From positions 1 to 33,785 of the forward strand of contig JAEDMC010000005.1 of assembly GCA_016303225.1 (NCBI GenBank): a stretch of 33,785 nt of DNA, given 5' to 3'. Shown here piece by piece: positions 15,304-24,068 of the stretch. Positions within the stretch are counted from its first letter, which is position 1, and each line of letters starts with the position of its first letter. A program made the translations under genes and the position numbers. Below the pieces are notes generated by a model. That model worked only from the letters and a program-made list of their open reading frames with translations, was not told where the DNA came from and did no database searches. The DNA comes from Kiritimatiellia bacterium (GTDB taxonomy: Bacteria > Verrucomicrobiota > Kiritimatiellia > RFP12 > UBA1067).

Positions 15304-17903
15304 GAATTTTCTCCATTGGCAAACTCGACAGCACCATCCCGACATGAAACATGAATCGCCTTCGTCCTGTCGATTTCACCGGAAAGCAACTTCATGCTGA
15401 GGGCATTGACAATGCAATCATCAATGGCCCGCTTGACCGGCCTCGCACCATATTCCGGGATGTAGCTCTTGTCCGTGAGTGCCGCGACCAGTTCTTCCGA
15501 AAACTCTATATCCACATTCTTCTTCAGCATCTTTCCCCTAAACGAATTGAGCTGAAGACGAACAACACGGGAAATCTCCTCCCTGCTCAGCGGCAGGAAC
15601 ATCACAACTTCGTCAATGCGATTCACGAACTCAGGCGCAACGCGGCTTTTCATCTGGTCCATGACCGCATCTGTTGTCGTCTTCACAATCTCCTCCGTGA
15701 CATTGCCCACGAGTAGATTCTCACGAATCACGTCTTGCCCCAAATTCGAAGTCATGACAATGATCGTGTTCTTGAAGTTGACCGTCCGCCCCTGTCCGTC
15801 CGTCATACGTCCGTCATCCAAGACCTGAAGCAGGGTTTCGAAGACCTTTGGATGTGCCTTCTCGATCTCATCAAAGAGAACGACACTATAAGGCTTGCGC
15901 CGGGCAGCCTCCGTCAACTGCCCTCCCTGGTCATACCCGACATATCCTGGAGGTGCACCGAAAAGCCGCGAAACCGAATACTCCTGCTGATATTCGCTCA
16001 TGTCGATGCGAACCATCGCATCGCGGCTGTTGAAAAGATACTCGCTCAACGCCTTTACGAGTTCCGTTTTGCCGACACCCGTCGAACCCAGAAACATGAA
16101 CGAGCCAATCGGACGCCCCTCATCGTTCAGCCCGGCACGATTCCGACGGATGACCTCGGCCACCGCCGCAATCGCCCGCCTTTGTCCAATGACCTTTTCG
16201 CCGAGCAGCTCTTCGAGCCGGAGCAAGTTCTGCGCCTCGTCCGCCCGAAGTTTCGACACCGGAATGCCCGTCCAGGCTGTCACAACATCCATGATATCGG
16301 CCGCATCCAGCGCCATTTTCAAAATGCGACCTTGTCCTTCATCATCCATCTCGGCCGTCAGCGTCGCAACCGAACTCTCAAGGTTCCTGATCTCACGATC
16401 GATTTCAACCACCTCCGAGAAGCGCTGATTCTGTTCGGCGATCTCCCGATTCGCCTTCTGCTTCTCTACTTCGTCACGCAACCCTTGAAGGCGTTCGAAC
16501 TGCGAACGCTCATTCTGCCATTTGGCATTAAGCACGTTCTCCCGCTCCCGCAGATTGCCCAGCTCCATCTCCAGCCGTTCGCACCCCCGAACATCCTTTC
16601 CATCCTGACGAATGCTCGCGAGTTCGACCTCTCGGTAACGGATTTGACGCGTCAAGGCGTCCAGCTCCTTCGGCACCGACGACCGTTCGATCCGCATCCG
16701 GGACGCTGCCTCGTCAAGAAGGTCGATGGCCTTGTCCGGCAGAAACCGGTCAGCGACGTAACGCGCAGACAACTTCACTGCGGCAACCGCGGCCTCGTCA
16801 AGGATTTTTATGCGATGATGATTCTCGAATCGGTTCTTGATGCCGCGGAGAATCGTAATGGCCGACTCCACATCCGGCTCGTTGACCGTCACTTTCTGAA
16901 ACCGGCGTTCAAACGCCTTGTCTGTCTCAATGTGCTTGCGATATTCATCCGGCGTCGTTGCCCCAATGACCTTCAACTTGCCGCGCGCCAGCTCCGGCTT
17001 GAGGATGTTCGCCGCGTCCATCGCACCCGATGTGCGCCCGGCACCGACCAGCATGTGTATTTCGTCGATGAAGAGGACGATGTTCGGTGCCCGCACAACC
17101 TCGGCAATGACACGCTTCAGCCGCTCTTCGAATTCCCCAGGCGCACTTGCGCCCGCCACCATCGCCGCCATATCCAGCTCGTAGGGTCGCAGATCACGCA
17201 TATCCTGCGGCACATCTCCCCGGAGGATACGGTGCGCCAGCCCTTCGACAATGGCCGTCTTGCCCGTCCCCGGCTCCCCGACCAACACGGGGTTGTTCTT
17301 CGTCTTGCGCGACAGGATCTGTAGCACGCGGCGAATCTCCTCATCTCTTCCGATCACCGGCTCGATCGCGCCCTCCTCAGCCATTTTGAGCAGGTTCTTC
17401 GCATATCTCGTCAGCGTCGACACGTTTTCCGCGTCCGCATTCGACCCCGTCGGCGACATCCGATTCCCGTTCCTGAATTCGACGACGAGCTCACGCAACT
17501 TCGGCGCAGTCATCCCGAAGCGTGTCATGATGTCCTTTACGGCACCAGGCACTTCTCCCATCGCCCAGAAGACATGCTCCAGCGCAACCACACCCCCGCC
17601 CGTCTCGCGCGACAGTTCAACGGACTTCGCCATCACCTGCCCGAAAGCCGACGACTCGACCGCAGCCCGGCCGGAATCATGCGGCAACGTCTTGATCGAC
17701 TCCCCGACTGCGCCACAAAAAGCGACCCTGTCTACGTTCAGCCGTCCCAGCATGAACGCAACCATGTCCCGCCCCTCCTGCACGAGCGCCACCATGAGCA
17801 CCTGCGGTTCGATCTGCGCATACTGGCATTGCCGCGCCAACTGCACCGCCTTCTTGACGGCGCTCCGCGCCTTCTCGGTAAAGAGGGAATAATCGACGTT
17901 CAC
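15300..17903 (-). CDS. clpB: ClpB-type AAA+ disaggregase/unfoldase
   Basis: An 867-aa Hsp100 protein with N-domain repeats (1-145), AAA+ domain 1 (Walker A GEPGTGKT 209-216, Walker B IVLFIDEIH 275-283), a long coiled-coil M-domain (about 410-525) and AAA+ domain 2 (Walker A GSTGVGKT 606-613, Walker B VVLFDEIEKAHP about 674). The long M-domain marks ClpB rather than ClpA/ClpC. Start is GTG 17903 with AAGGA six bases upstream, ten bases after the E1-like gene. Oddity: the first pore loop, normally GAKYRG, reads GASAPG (251-256), so the substrate-gripping Tyr is Ala; the second loop GYVG (653-656) is intact. Its location with E1, E2 and JAMM genes suggests a specialised copy, perhaps acting on modified proteins, instead of the general heat-shock ClpB. 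Confidence 0.93.
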   Translation of the reverse strand: MNVDYSLFTEKARSAVKKAVQLARQCQYAQIEPQVLMVALVQEGRDMVAFMLGRLNVDRVAFCGAVGESIKTLPHDSGRAAVESSAFGQVMAKSVELSRETGGGVVALEHVFWAMGEVPGAVKDIMTRFGMTAPKLRELVVEFRNGNRMSPTGSNADAENVSTLTRYAKNLLKMAEEGAIEPVIGRDEEIRRVLQILSRKTKNNPVLVGEPGTGKTAIVEGLAHRILRGDVPQDMRDLRPYELDMAAMVAGASAPGEFEERLKRVIAEVVRAPNIVLFIDEIHMLVGAGRTSGAMDAANILKPELARGKLKVIGATTPDEYRKHIETDKAFERRFQKVTVNEPDVESAITILRGIKNRFENHHRIKILDEAAVAAVKLSARYVADRFLPDKAIDLLDEAASRMRIERSSVPKELDALTRQIRYREVELASIRQDGKDVRGCERLEMELGNLRERENVLNAKWQNERSQFERLQGLRDEVEKQKANREIAEQNQRFSEVVEIDREIRNLESSVATLTAEMDDEGQGRILKMALDAADIMDVVTAWTGIPVSKLRADEAQNLLRLEELLGEKVIGQRRAIAAVAEVIRRNRAGLNDEGRPIGSFMFLGSTGVGKTELVKALSEYLFNSRDAMVRIDMSEYQQEYSVSRLFGAPPGYVGYDQGGQLTEAARRKPYSVVLFDEIEKAHPKVFETLLQVLDDGRMTDGQGRTVNFKNTIIVMTSNLGQDVIRENLLVGNVTEEIVKTTTDAVMDQMKSRVAPEFVNRIDEVVMFLPLSREEISRVVRLQLNSFRGKMLKKNVDIEFSEELVAALTDKSYIPEYGARPVKRAIDDCIVNALSMKLLSGEIDRTKAIHVSCRDGAVEFANGENS

Positions 17904-17913
17904 GGTGTTTCCT

Positions 17914-18882
17914 TCAGATATTCAGATTCACGTTGATGTCTTCATCGCCCGTCGCGTCGAAATGGGGCAGCGACTCACCTTCGTCAAGCGAGACACTCGT
18001 CCCGCATGCGGCACACGTTTCGCACCTTTTGATGCGGGCGCCATACCAACGCAAGATGGTCGGCATATTCCCCGCCTTCGGAAGCGGCGACCAGTTCGCG
18101 AATCGGCGCTCTCTCCGGTTCGCCCACATCCAATAGTCGTAGACGAGCTCTTCCTCAAGCTCCGAAAGACCGCTCGCGGTCCCTCGCGAAAGCTCGACCA
18201 ACGCCAGCTTGACCATCAAGTTGGTGATCGGCGCGATGTCACACGAAAGCCCGACCTGCACCATCGCCGACGCTTCCTCGGGCGATGTGTAGGCGGCGAT
18301 TTTTCCACTCCGCCGACCCGCCGCTTCGCTGGAGACTTCTTCGGCCGTCTGATCGAACGAGGCATTCCCGACAAGACACCCGTAGCAAGGTCCGCCCGGA
18401 CGCTGGACGAACACATCCCCGCCCTCGGCCCTCGTATTGGCACGACCGTAAATGCCGATCTTGCCGTGCTCAATGAGCAACCGGTTGATCAAAAACCGGC
18501 TGTCGTTGTTATCCGTGGCGACGATCACCAGATCCGCCTGGGCGATCTCGCGCGACACGCAATCCGGATCCTTCAGCACATCCGTTCGGAACTTCTCAAT
18601 CTTCGCATACGGATTCTTGCCGAGAATCAGATCCTCGACGGCATCGGTCTTGAACCGCCCGACATCCTTGATCGAACAGGCATGACGAACGATATTGTGG
18701 ACCTCCAGTTTGTCGAAGTCCATAATTGCGAACTCGCCGACCGCCGCCTTCGCCAGTTCAACGGCTATCGTCCCGCCGAAACTGCCGAGGCCGATGATCA
18801 GCACCCGCCTGTTCGCCAGCACGCCGTTCTCGATCAACCCCGAAGAACGCGCATACAGCTCTTCACGCGTCGGCTCAGGCAT
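17914..18882 (-). CDS. ThiF/E1-like ubiquitin-activating-type enzyme
   Basis: A 322-aa protein starting at ATG 18882 (AAGGA seven bases upstream). Rossmann motif GLGSFGG at 31-37, acidic end of strand two (D55, D57), then the E1 signature HNIVRH (N63, R66) and K78, and ATDNND at 122-127, all positions used to adenylate the C-terminus of a ubiquitin-like or sulfur-carrier protein. Zinc-binding pairs C166/C169 and C287/C290 are present. C214 or C293 could be a catalytic thioester Cys, but this cannot be decided here. It ends with the acidic tail EDINVNLNI. It overlaps the 62-aa gene and is followed by clpB. Neighbouring E2-like and JAMM genes support a protein-conjugation role over thiamine or molybdopterin synthesis. 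Confidence 0.88.
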   Translation of the reverse strand: MPEPTREELYARSSGLIENGVLANRRVLIIGLGSFGGTIAVELAKAAVGEFAIMDFDKLEVHNIVRHACSIKDVGRFKTDAVEDLILGKNPYAKIEKFRTDVLKDPDCVSREIAQADLVIVATDNNDSRFLINRLLIEHGKIGIYGRANTRAEGGDVFVQRPGGPCYGCLVGNASFDQTAEEVSSEAAGRRSGKIAAYTSPEEASAMVQVGLSCDIAPITNLMVKLALVELSRGTASGLSELEEELVYDYWMWANRRERRFANWSPLPKAGNMPTILRWYGARIKRCETCAACGTSVSLDEGESLPHFDATGDEDINVNLNI

Positions 18883-19063
18883 GGGCAAATCCTTCACGTG
18901 TCATCTCGGTGACGACCATGCCTGAAGCTGGCGTCGCCTCCCCGTGCCGATGTTGCTCAAATTCACCGGTCACCGGATTGAACACGAGGTCTTGCATCGT
19001 ATCGTTCTCGTAACCTTGCTTCCGGACTTCCTCACCGAGTTTGGACAGGTCTTTCTCGTTCAT
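18875..19063 (-). CDS. 62-aa protein between the E2-like and E1-like genes
   Basis: Begins MNEKDLSKLGEEVRKQGY (helical, charged), with a middle DLVFNPVTGEFEQH and a tail MTREGFAHA. A good Shine-Dalgarno (GAGG) lies before ATG 19063, and the stop overlaps the E1-like start by eight bases. It does not look like a complete ubiquitin fold and has no C-terminal Gly-Gly. It may be an adaptor or carrier subunit for the conjugation enzymes. No family recognised. Confidence 0.7.
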   Translation of the reverse strand: MNEKDLSKLGEEVRKQGYENDTMQDLVFNPVTGEFEQHRHGEATPASGMVVTEMTREGFAHA

Positions 19064-19076
19064 GGCATCCTCGCTT

Positions 19077-19499
19077 TCATTGGTGATTCAGATAGTAGTC
19101 AATCGGCCGACCGTTCTGAAGATGGAGTTCATACATCTCCAGCCAGAGCCGACATTTGATGTAAACCTTGTAGAGCGACACGTCCTCCGCCCAAGAGTTC
19201 GACGCATAATGGCACAGCCGCGTCCAACCGTTCTCGCTTGGAAGCGTATGCATCGCCGCGCTCGCCTCGTTCAGACTCTCCCCCTCCCGGTTCTTGAGCA
19301 TCCTGGTCACGAAGACCTTCGGCAAGGTCTCCGGGAATCCATCCAGAGGAATGTACAGGGTATAGATGTTCTTTCGATTCGTGCGCGCCGCCATCACCAG
19401 GTGTGCCCGGCTCGTTCCCATGTCCTGGAACTTGAACAGATTCGGCGTCAGGTAGCGGTTTAAAACCTGAAGCTCGGCTTCATAGCGACTTTGTGTCAT
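19077..19499 (-). CDS. Bacterial E2-like (UBC-fold) protein
   Basis: A 140-aa protein starting at ATG 19499, overlapping the JAMM gene by 20 bases. The layout follows the UBC fold: helix (YEAELQVLNRYL), strands with YTLYIPLDGFPETLPKVF (the counterpart of the fP..xP element), then MHTL...NGWTRLCHY with a candidate catalytic Cys96, W103, and C-terminal helices (SLYKVYIKCRLWLEMYELHL) ending in a G-x-PIDYYL segment. This order (His before, Cys within LC, Trp after) is the E2 active-site pattern also seen in bacterial E2 families. Together with the adjacent E1-like and JAMM genes it makes a ubiquitin-like conjugation set likely. Identification rests on motif order; no target is known. Confidence 0.75.
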   Translation of the reverse strand: MTQSRYEAELQVLNRYLTPNLFKFQDMGTSRAHLVMAARTNRKNIYTLYIPLDGFPETLPKVFVTRMLKNREGESLNEASAAMHTLPSENGWTRLCHYASNSWAEDVSLYKVYIKCRLWLEMYELHLQNGRPIDYYLNHQ

Positions 19500-20493
19500 T
19501 CGTCCCCCCTTGATGCAGGAATTGTTTACTGTAGCTTTCAAATGCCCCAGCGATATCGTTCGACCGACTCCACGCCACGTCAGCCCGTTCCAACGCATCG
19601 CCATCACTCAATAGAATCGGCGGCATCTCGGGAAACCCCTGCGGAAAGACAACGCGCATTTCACGCCCCTTGCGCGTGAATACAAGATGTACCAGTCCCG
19701 CCCGATCCATCTGAACCGCACACGTACCCGAATCAGATTCCTCGCCCAGTTTGTCGACGATTCGCTTCAAGACCAAGTTGTTCCGCTTGTCCTTCAGCCA
19801 GTAGTCGTCTGCATAAACTGGGCGCTCGAAGATTTCCACGGTTTGCGGTCGCTTCAGTTCCCCCAAACAGGGGGTCATGGCCTTCGGATTTACGATCGCC
19901 TCCGCGAGATCCCGGTCTTTTTCAATCATCGCGCGAAACGGGCTGATCCCCTCCTTGACGTCCCAAGCCGCGTGCAGATAGTCAGATTCGGCATCCTGCG
20001 TGAAATTGTAGGCGCTGAAGGAAGTGGTGGTTTCCGTGCAGTTTCCGATGCACAGCAGGAAACGTCCCAGATTCTGGCGCCGAATGCAATTGACCATTGT
20101 CGCGGCGTCGTGCCCGCTCGGGTGCGCCAGCCCAAGATGATGATGAGAATGCCATTCTCCGATATGCTGAAGGCCATAGCGCTCGACAAGCATCGAACCA
20201 ACCTTCGTCAGGTACTCCACGTCCTGATTGAAGAACGCCACCTGATGATTGGCCCTCGGACCCGGGCCAATCGCGAACAGGACCACCGGCACGCCGGTCG
20301 CTGTCCAGTAGCCGAACAGCTGGCCACCCGTCTCAATATGCGGATAATCCAAGATACACCGTGAAACGAAATCAAGTTCGCTCTGGTAAATCATCGCCGT
20401 ACCAGACGGACGCTCGTCGCGCATGAGAACCTGCGGCTGCGCCATGGTCGCGCGATGGCGCCTAAAAGCAGAGAAAAACGACTTACGCTTCAT
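19480..20493 (-). CDS. JAMM/MPN metalloprotease fused to a UBC-like domain
   Basis: A 337-aa protein. The N-terminal JAB domain shows the metalloprotease ligands: E54 (HIETGG), H115-S-H117 in GEWHSHHH, then S126 and D129 (HPSGHD). The gap between the second His and Ser is eight instead of the usual seven. In bacterial ubiquitin-like systems such enzymes process or remove the modifier. Residues about 235-325 look like a second, UBC/RWD-like domain: a helix, strands VHLVFTRKGREMRVVFPQG and the FP-x-MPP element, but no active-site Cys, so it is probably a binding module. Start ATG 20493 follows the 171-aa gene by eleven bases, and the 3' end overlaps the E2-like gene, implying coupled translation. 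Confidence 0.82.
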   Translation of the reverse strand: MKRKSFFSAFRRHRATMAQPQVLMRDERPSGTAMIYQSELDFVSRCILDYPHIETGGQLFGYWTATGVPVVLFAIGPGPRANHQVAFFNQDVEYLTKVGSMLVERYGLQHIGEWHSHHHLGLAHPSGHDAATMVNCIRRQNLGRFLLCIGNCTETTTSFSAYNFTQDAESDYLHAAWDVKEGISPFRAMIEKDRDLAEAIVNPKAMTPCLGELKRPQTVEIFERPVYADDYWLKDKRNNLVLKRIVDKLGEESDSGTCAVQMDRAGLVHLVFTRKGREMRVVFPQGFPEMPPILLSDGDALERADVAWSRSNDIAGAFESYSKQFLHQGGTNDTKSL

Positions 20494-20504
20494 CAGTCCC
20501 TTTC

Positions 20505-21020
20505 TTATCCGCGATTGCAGACCGGGGCCGAGATGTCCAGGTCAATGTCGAGATCCGCCATGCTCGCATCACGGTTCTGAACAATGCGCCCGTCTCGCGT
20601 CAGTCCAACGCCATTGTTTTTCGATCTTGGTGACCGCCGTTGCCCCGAAGCCTTCGCCCAAGTCCGATCGACCCAAGCGGGCAGCACCCCGAGAAAGGCC
20701 GCTCCGCTCGCCATCAACGGGACATATTTCGTGAAGAAGTTCCCCGTCGCATGGACGTAGGCGTAGATGCCACCCGCGAATCCCAAGAGCAGATACAAGC
20801 TCCCCCAAAGTCCCATGGTCGTTTCACTAATTTCCGCCCAATGTGATTTCCCGAACCACTCCGCGCAGACATACCAGCTCATGAACGCCACAAGCAGAAC
20901 GAGAACCGCACCCAGCACCCCGGCACCGCTGCCCAGCACAACTGCGGTAATCAGCGGCCAGGCCCAAGCGACGAACGCAAGGCCCAAGACCATTCCGACG
21001 ATCCCGAGGAGGACTTTCAT
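20505..21020 (-). CDS. Multi-pass membrane protein with acidic C-terminal tail
   Basis: A 171-aa protein. Hydrophobic segments are visible at about residues 2-22, 27-50, 70-90 and 97-115. The remaining 55 residues are soluble and end DLDIDLDISAPVCNRG. This tail resembles the end of the E1-like protein (EDINVNLNI), as if both carry a short acidic beta-strand for the same partner. It sits between the TPR gene and the JAMM gene in the same operon. No family recognised. Confidence 0.7.
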   Translation of the reverse strand: MKVLLGIVGMVLGLAFVAWAWPLITAVVLGSGAGVLGAVLVLLVAFMSWYVCAEWFGKSHWAEISETTMGLWGSLYLLLGFAGGIYAYVHATGNFFTKYVPLMASGAAFLGVLPAWVDRTWAKASGQRRSPRSKNNGVGLTRDGRIVQNRDASMADLDIDLDISAPVCNRG

Positions 21021-21044
21021 CTTGCACGGCTCAAATTAATGTCG

Positions 21045-22523
21045 TCACTTCGAATAGGTTTCCTTGAGCTTGCGGAAGCGCTCGGGCTTGTAGGTTGCCG
21101 ACTTTTCGGCGGTGTCGATCGCCGCCAGAGCTTCGGCCTTCTTCCCCTGACGGTAAAGGACCGCCGCACGACCCGCATGTGCCTCGGCGTACTTCGCATC
21201 CTGTGCGACGGCCTTGTCGTAATAGCCCAGCGCCTTTTCAAGATCACCCTTCTTCGCATGGAAGTCGCCGAGATACAGGAGGTTCCGCTTGGAAGTCGGG
21301 TCAAGATCAAGCGCAAACTCCAAGTCGCGACGCGCCTCATCGTCTTTCCCGAGAGCAGATTCCATCTTCGCCTTGCGCACGTAGATGTCCGCGTTCATCG
21401 GGTCGAGGTGAAGCGCGGCCTCGTAACTCGCGATGGCACCCGCATAATCCTTCATCTCGCCCAACACGACGCCGAGGAACTTGTGCGCCGTCAGGAACCC
21501 CGGATCAAGCGCGATCGCCTTCTCGAGCCAGACTTTCGCAACCGCATAATTGTCCTCGTAGCCATAGGTCATGCCAATTGCATAACAGGCCTCCTTGTAA
21601 TCGGGATTGACTTTCAGCACCTTGAGATAATTCTCGCGGGCCTTGGCGTAGTTCTTCTCCTTCCTGCTGATGTACGAGGCGCCGAGATTGTAAAGCGCCA
21701 GGTCGAACCGAGGATCGATCTCCAGCGCCTTTTCGTAGCAAGAACGGGCCGCAGCAACGTCACCGTCATTCTCACGTGCGATTACGCCTTTCCAGAGCCA
21801 GACCCACTTCGATGACGGATTGATGCCCTCGGCCTTGGCGAGCGACGCCTTCGCTCCGGCCACATCCTTCTCATCCAGCTGGACAAGCGCCAGTCGGACG
21901 TGGGCAAAGTCATTTCCGGGATCAGCCGCCACGGCCTTGCCTAGCGCTTCCTTTGCCCGCGCCGTCTCCTTGAGCGCCGCCAGAATCTGTCCTTGCAGGA
22001 TGTACGGTTCCGCCCGCTCGGGCGCAATCTGCTCCAGGTACTTGGCCTCGGCAAGCGCCTGATGGGCATCGTTCAGCTCCTGCTTCGTAAAGGGGCGGTC
22101 GAGGTTCAGCAACTTCGCCGTCGCCGCCATGCCCTTCATATAGGCTTTGAAGAAGATGTAGTCAGGGTTCTCGTCTTCAAGCGCCAGGGCCTTGTCCACG
22201 AATGGCATCGCGACATCCGCGTTGTTCTCCCCGCAGTAGAGGTCACTTGCCACGCGAATATAGCGCTCCGCCATTTCGTGGATCACCTGCTTCTGGTAAT
22301 ACCAGACGCCACCCTTGAGCACAACCGCCGCAACCGCGCCGAAGCCGACAACCGTGCGCACAAGACGCATCGACGCCTTCCACTTGGGCGGCACCTTCTC
22401 AACGAATGCCGAAATCGGCTCGAAATGGTCGCGGATTTCATGAAGATAATCCGCAACCTGATTGATCGCCTCGGAGTTCGCCCTGATCCTACGGTCCTGG
22501 TCCTGTTCGTGTTCGTCAAGCAT
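21045..22523 (-). CDS. Membrane-anchored TPR protein
   Basis: A 492-aa protein. Start ATG 22523 is preferred to the GTG 24 bases upstream because GGAAGGGG lies just before it. A short N-terminal part is followed by one transmembrane segment (about 53-75, TVVGFGAVAAVVLKGGVWYY) and then by tetratricopeptide repeats from about residue 90 to the end, recognised by repeated patterns such as ALGKAVAADPGNDFAHVRLA, ALEIDPRFDLALYNLGASYI and AIALDPGFLTAHKFLGVVL. TPR domains bind other proteins; here it is a probable scaffold on the membrane for the neighbouring enzymes. The N-terminus before the membrane segment is cytoplasmic if the positive-inside rule holds (KWKASMRLVR precedes it). Confidence 0.88.
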   Translation of the reverse strand: MLDEHEQDQDRRIRANSEAINQVADYLHEIRDHFEPISAFVEKVPPKWKASMRLVRTVVGFGAVAAVVLKGGVWYYQKQVIHEMAERYIRVASDLYCGENNADVAMPFVDKALALEDENPDYIFFKAYMKGMAATAKLLNLDRPFTKQELNDAHQALAEAKYLEQIAPERAEPYILQGQILAALKETARAKEALGKAVAADPGNDFAHVRLALVQLDEKDVAGAKASLAKAEGINPSSKWVWLWKGVIARENDGDVAAARSCYEKALEIDPRFDLALYNLGASYISRKEKNYAKARENYLKVLKVNPDYKEACYAIGMTYGYEDNYAVAKVWLEKAIALDPGFLTAHKFLGVVLGEMKDYAGAIASYEAALHLDPMNADIYVRKAKMESALGKDDEARRDLEFALDLDPTSKRNLLYLGDFHAKKGDLEKALGYYDKAVAQDAKYAEAHAGRAAVLYRQGKKAEALAAIDTAEKSATYKPERFRKLKETYSK

Positions 22524-22558
22524 ACCCGCCCCTTCCCATTCAAACACCTTGTCTCTTC

Positions 22559-24067
22559 TTATTTTCCAAGTGCGGCCTTGTACCTCGCCGCGCGAACCTG
22601 ACGTCCAGCCGCAGGCGTGTCGGAATACCCGAGCTGGCTGCGGTACTTGAGGATGTCGGCACCGCGTTCTGCGGGATAGCTGGCGCCGCCATAGGTCCCT
22701 TTCACCGCCTTGAAGCGCTCGAGGACATCATAGAGAGCCTTCGTGTCATAGCCCAGGCGATGGCAAAGCTGAAGGGACCGCCAGTCTGCCTGGCTCTCGG
22801 TCTCGATGCCATAGCCGTTGCGCACACTTTCATACATCTTTCCGAAGACGTCGTCAATCATGCCCTTGAGCTGCTCAACCAGCAGATCACCCCCGTTGGC
22901 ACCGGACGTGCCGACTTCCTTGAGCAAAGAGAAGAGCTTGAGCACCTTCTCCGTCCCGACGGCCCGCATGCCGTGCTGAAGCTCGAGGTGACCGATTTCA
23001 TGTCCGATAATCGCCGCAAGCTCGTCCTCGTCTTTCAGAAAGTTAAGCATACCCGTCGTCACCAGAAGATATCCGCCAGGAATCGCGAACGCATTAACTT
23101 CAGGCGAATCGCAAAGAATGACCATCAGCCCGCGATACGGCATCGGATTGTTCGACGCTCCAATCATGGCATTGGCTAATGTGCGCACATAGGTTGCGCG
23201 CGGATCGTCCATGGTAACCATCTTGTAGGCGGGCAGGACCTTCGCCGCAACCGATTCGCCAACCTGAAACTCCTGTACGGGTCCAGACTCGCTGTAGACA
23301 AGTCCCGCGCCGGCCTTACCCGTCGCAGAGACAAGCTTCGCCCCCGCGCCATCGCCCTGCCCAGCGGCATCCGCAACCTGGCCAAGGGCAGAGGCAAACG
23401 TCTGCCGCGAGGAATCTCCCATCTTGGAGAACGCGCCCTTCTCGCCGACATCCAGTTTCTCGGGCTTGACGGGATTCGCCACGAGCGCACCCGCCTTCGT
23501 GAACTCCACCAAGGCTTCACAAGCAACGGGATGCTTCCGCTGCTCGAGATACATTTTCTCGAGCGCCGTATAGTCGGCGTCCTTGAGGAAGCTTCCCTTG
23601 CCCGCCGCGCCACGCATGGACGCCATCTCCATGTCTTCGTCTTCGGAGAATCCGCGCTTTGCAACAATCATGCCCTCGTTGGAGATGCGCTCGTTGGGAT
23701 TCTGGTTCGCCATCAGCCATTCGCTGGCAAGAACGCCAACCGGCAGGTACCCTTCCGTCCCCGAAGCCGAGACCTTGAGCCAGCATGGGATGAGGCCCTC
23801 GGGGAACGTGGTCTTGTCACCCGAAAAAGCCGGCGCAACCCGCACGACTTCCTTCACCGTCACCGCATCCTTATACGCAAGTGCCTTCACCTGGCGAGAC
23901 AGGCCTTCGGGACCGGATTGCAGCCCTGCCTTCTCAGTTGAGACGTAGCGAGTCTCCCCAGGACGCGGGCCATCGTAACCTGAGGACGTCGCGCAACCCG
24001 AGATGATGTTGGCTCCAACAACCGACAATGCGGCTACGCCAATTCCATGCACAACCAAACGATTCAT
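22559..24067 (-). CDS. M48-family zinc metalloprotease, lipoprotein
   Basis: A 502-aa protein starting at ATG 24067 (AAGGAGGAG upstream), one base after the channel gene. The signal peptide ends in a lipobox (ISGC, Cys25), so it should be anchored by lipid outside the cytoplasm. Around residues 75-115 a small SH3-like segment is possible. The protease domain contains HEIGH (356-360) and the third ligand motif ESQAD (E424), preceded by NAFAIPGGYLLVTTG, all hallmarks of M48 (HtpX/BepA/Ste24-like) peptidases. Such proteases survey envelope proteins. Its place in an operon with a sodium channel, TPR protein and cytoplasmic conjugation enzymes is unusual. Confidence 0.92.
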   Translation of the reverse strand: MNRLVVHGIGVAALSVVGANIISGCATSSGYDGPRPGETRYVSTEKAGLQSGPEGLSRQVKALAYKDAVTVKEVVRVAPAFSGDKTTFPEGLIPCWLKVSASGTEGYLPVGVLASEWLMANQNPNERISNEGMIVAKRGFSEDEDMEMASMRGAAGKGSFLKDADYTALEKMYLEQRKHPVACEALVEFTKAGALVANPVKPEKLDVGEKGAFSKMGDSSRQTFASALGQVADAAGQGDGAGAKLVSATGKAGAGLVYSESGPVQEFQVGESVAAKVLPAYKMVTMDDPRATYVRTLANAMIGASNNPMPYRGLMVILCDSPEVNAFAIPGGYLLVTTGMLNFLKDEDELAAIIGHEIGHLELQHGMRAVGTEKVLKLFSLLKEVGTSGANGGDLLVEQLKGMIDDVFGKMYESVRNGYGIETESQADWRSLQLCHRLGYDTKALYDVLERFKAVKGTYGGASYPAERGADILKYRSQLGYSDTPAAGRQVRAARYKAALGK

Positions 24068-24068
24068 G

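Noticed and set aside
22559..24067. M48 protein as HtpX
   Set aside because: HtpX has several membrane helices; this protein has a lipoprotein signal instead, closer to the BepA/Oma1-like branch.
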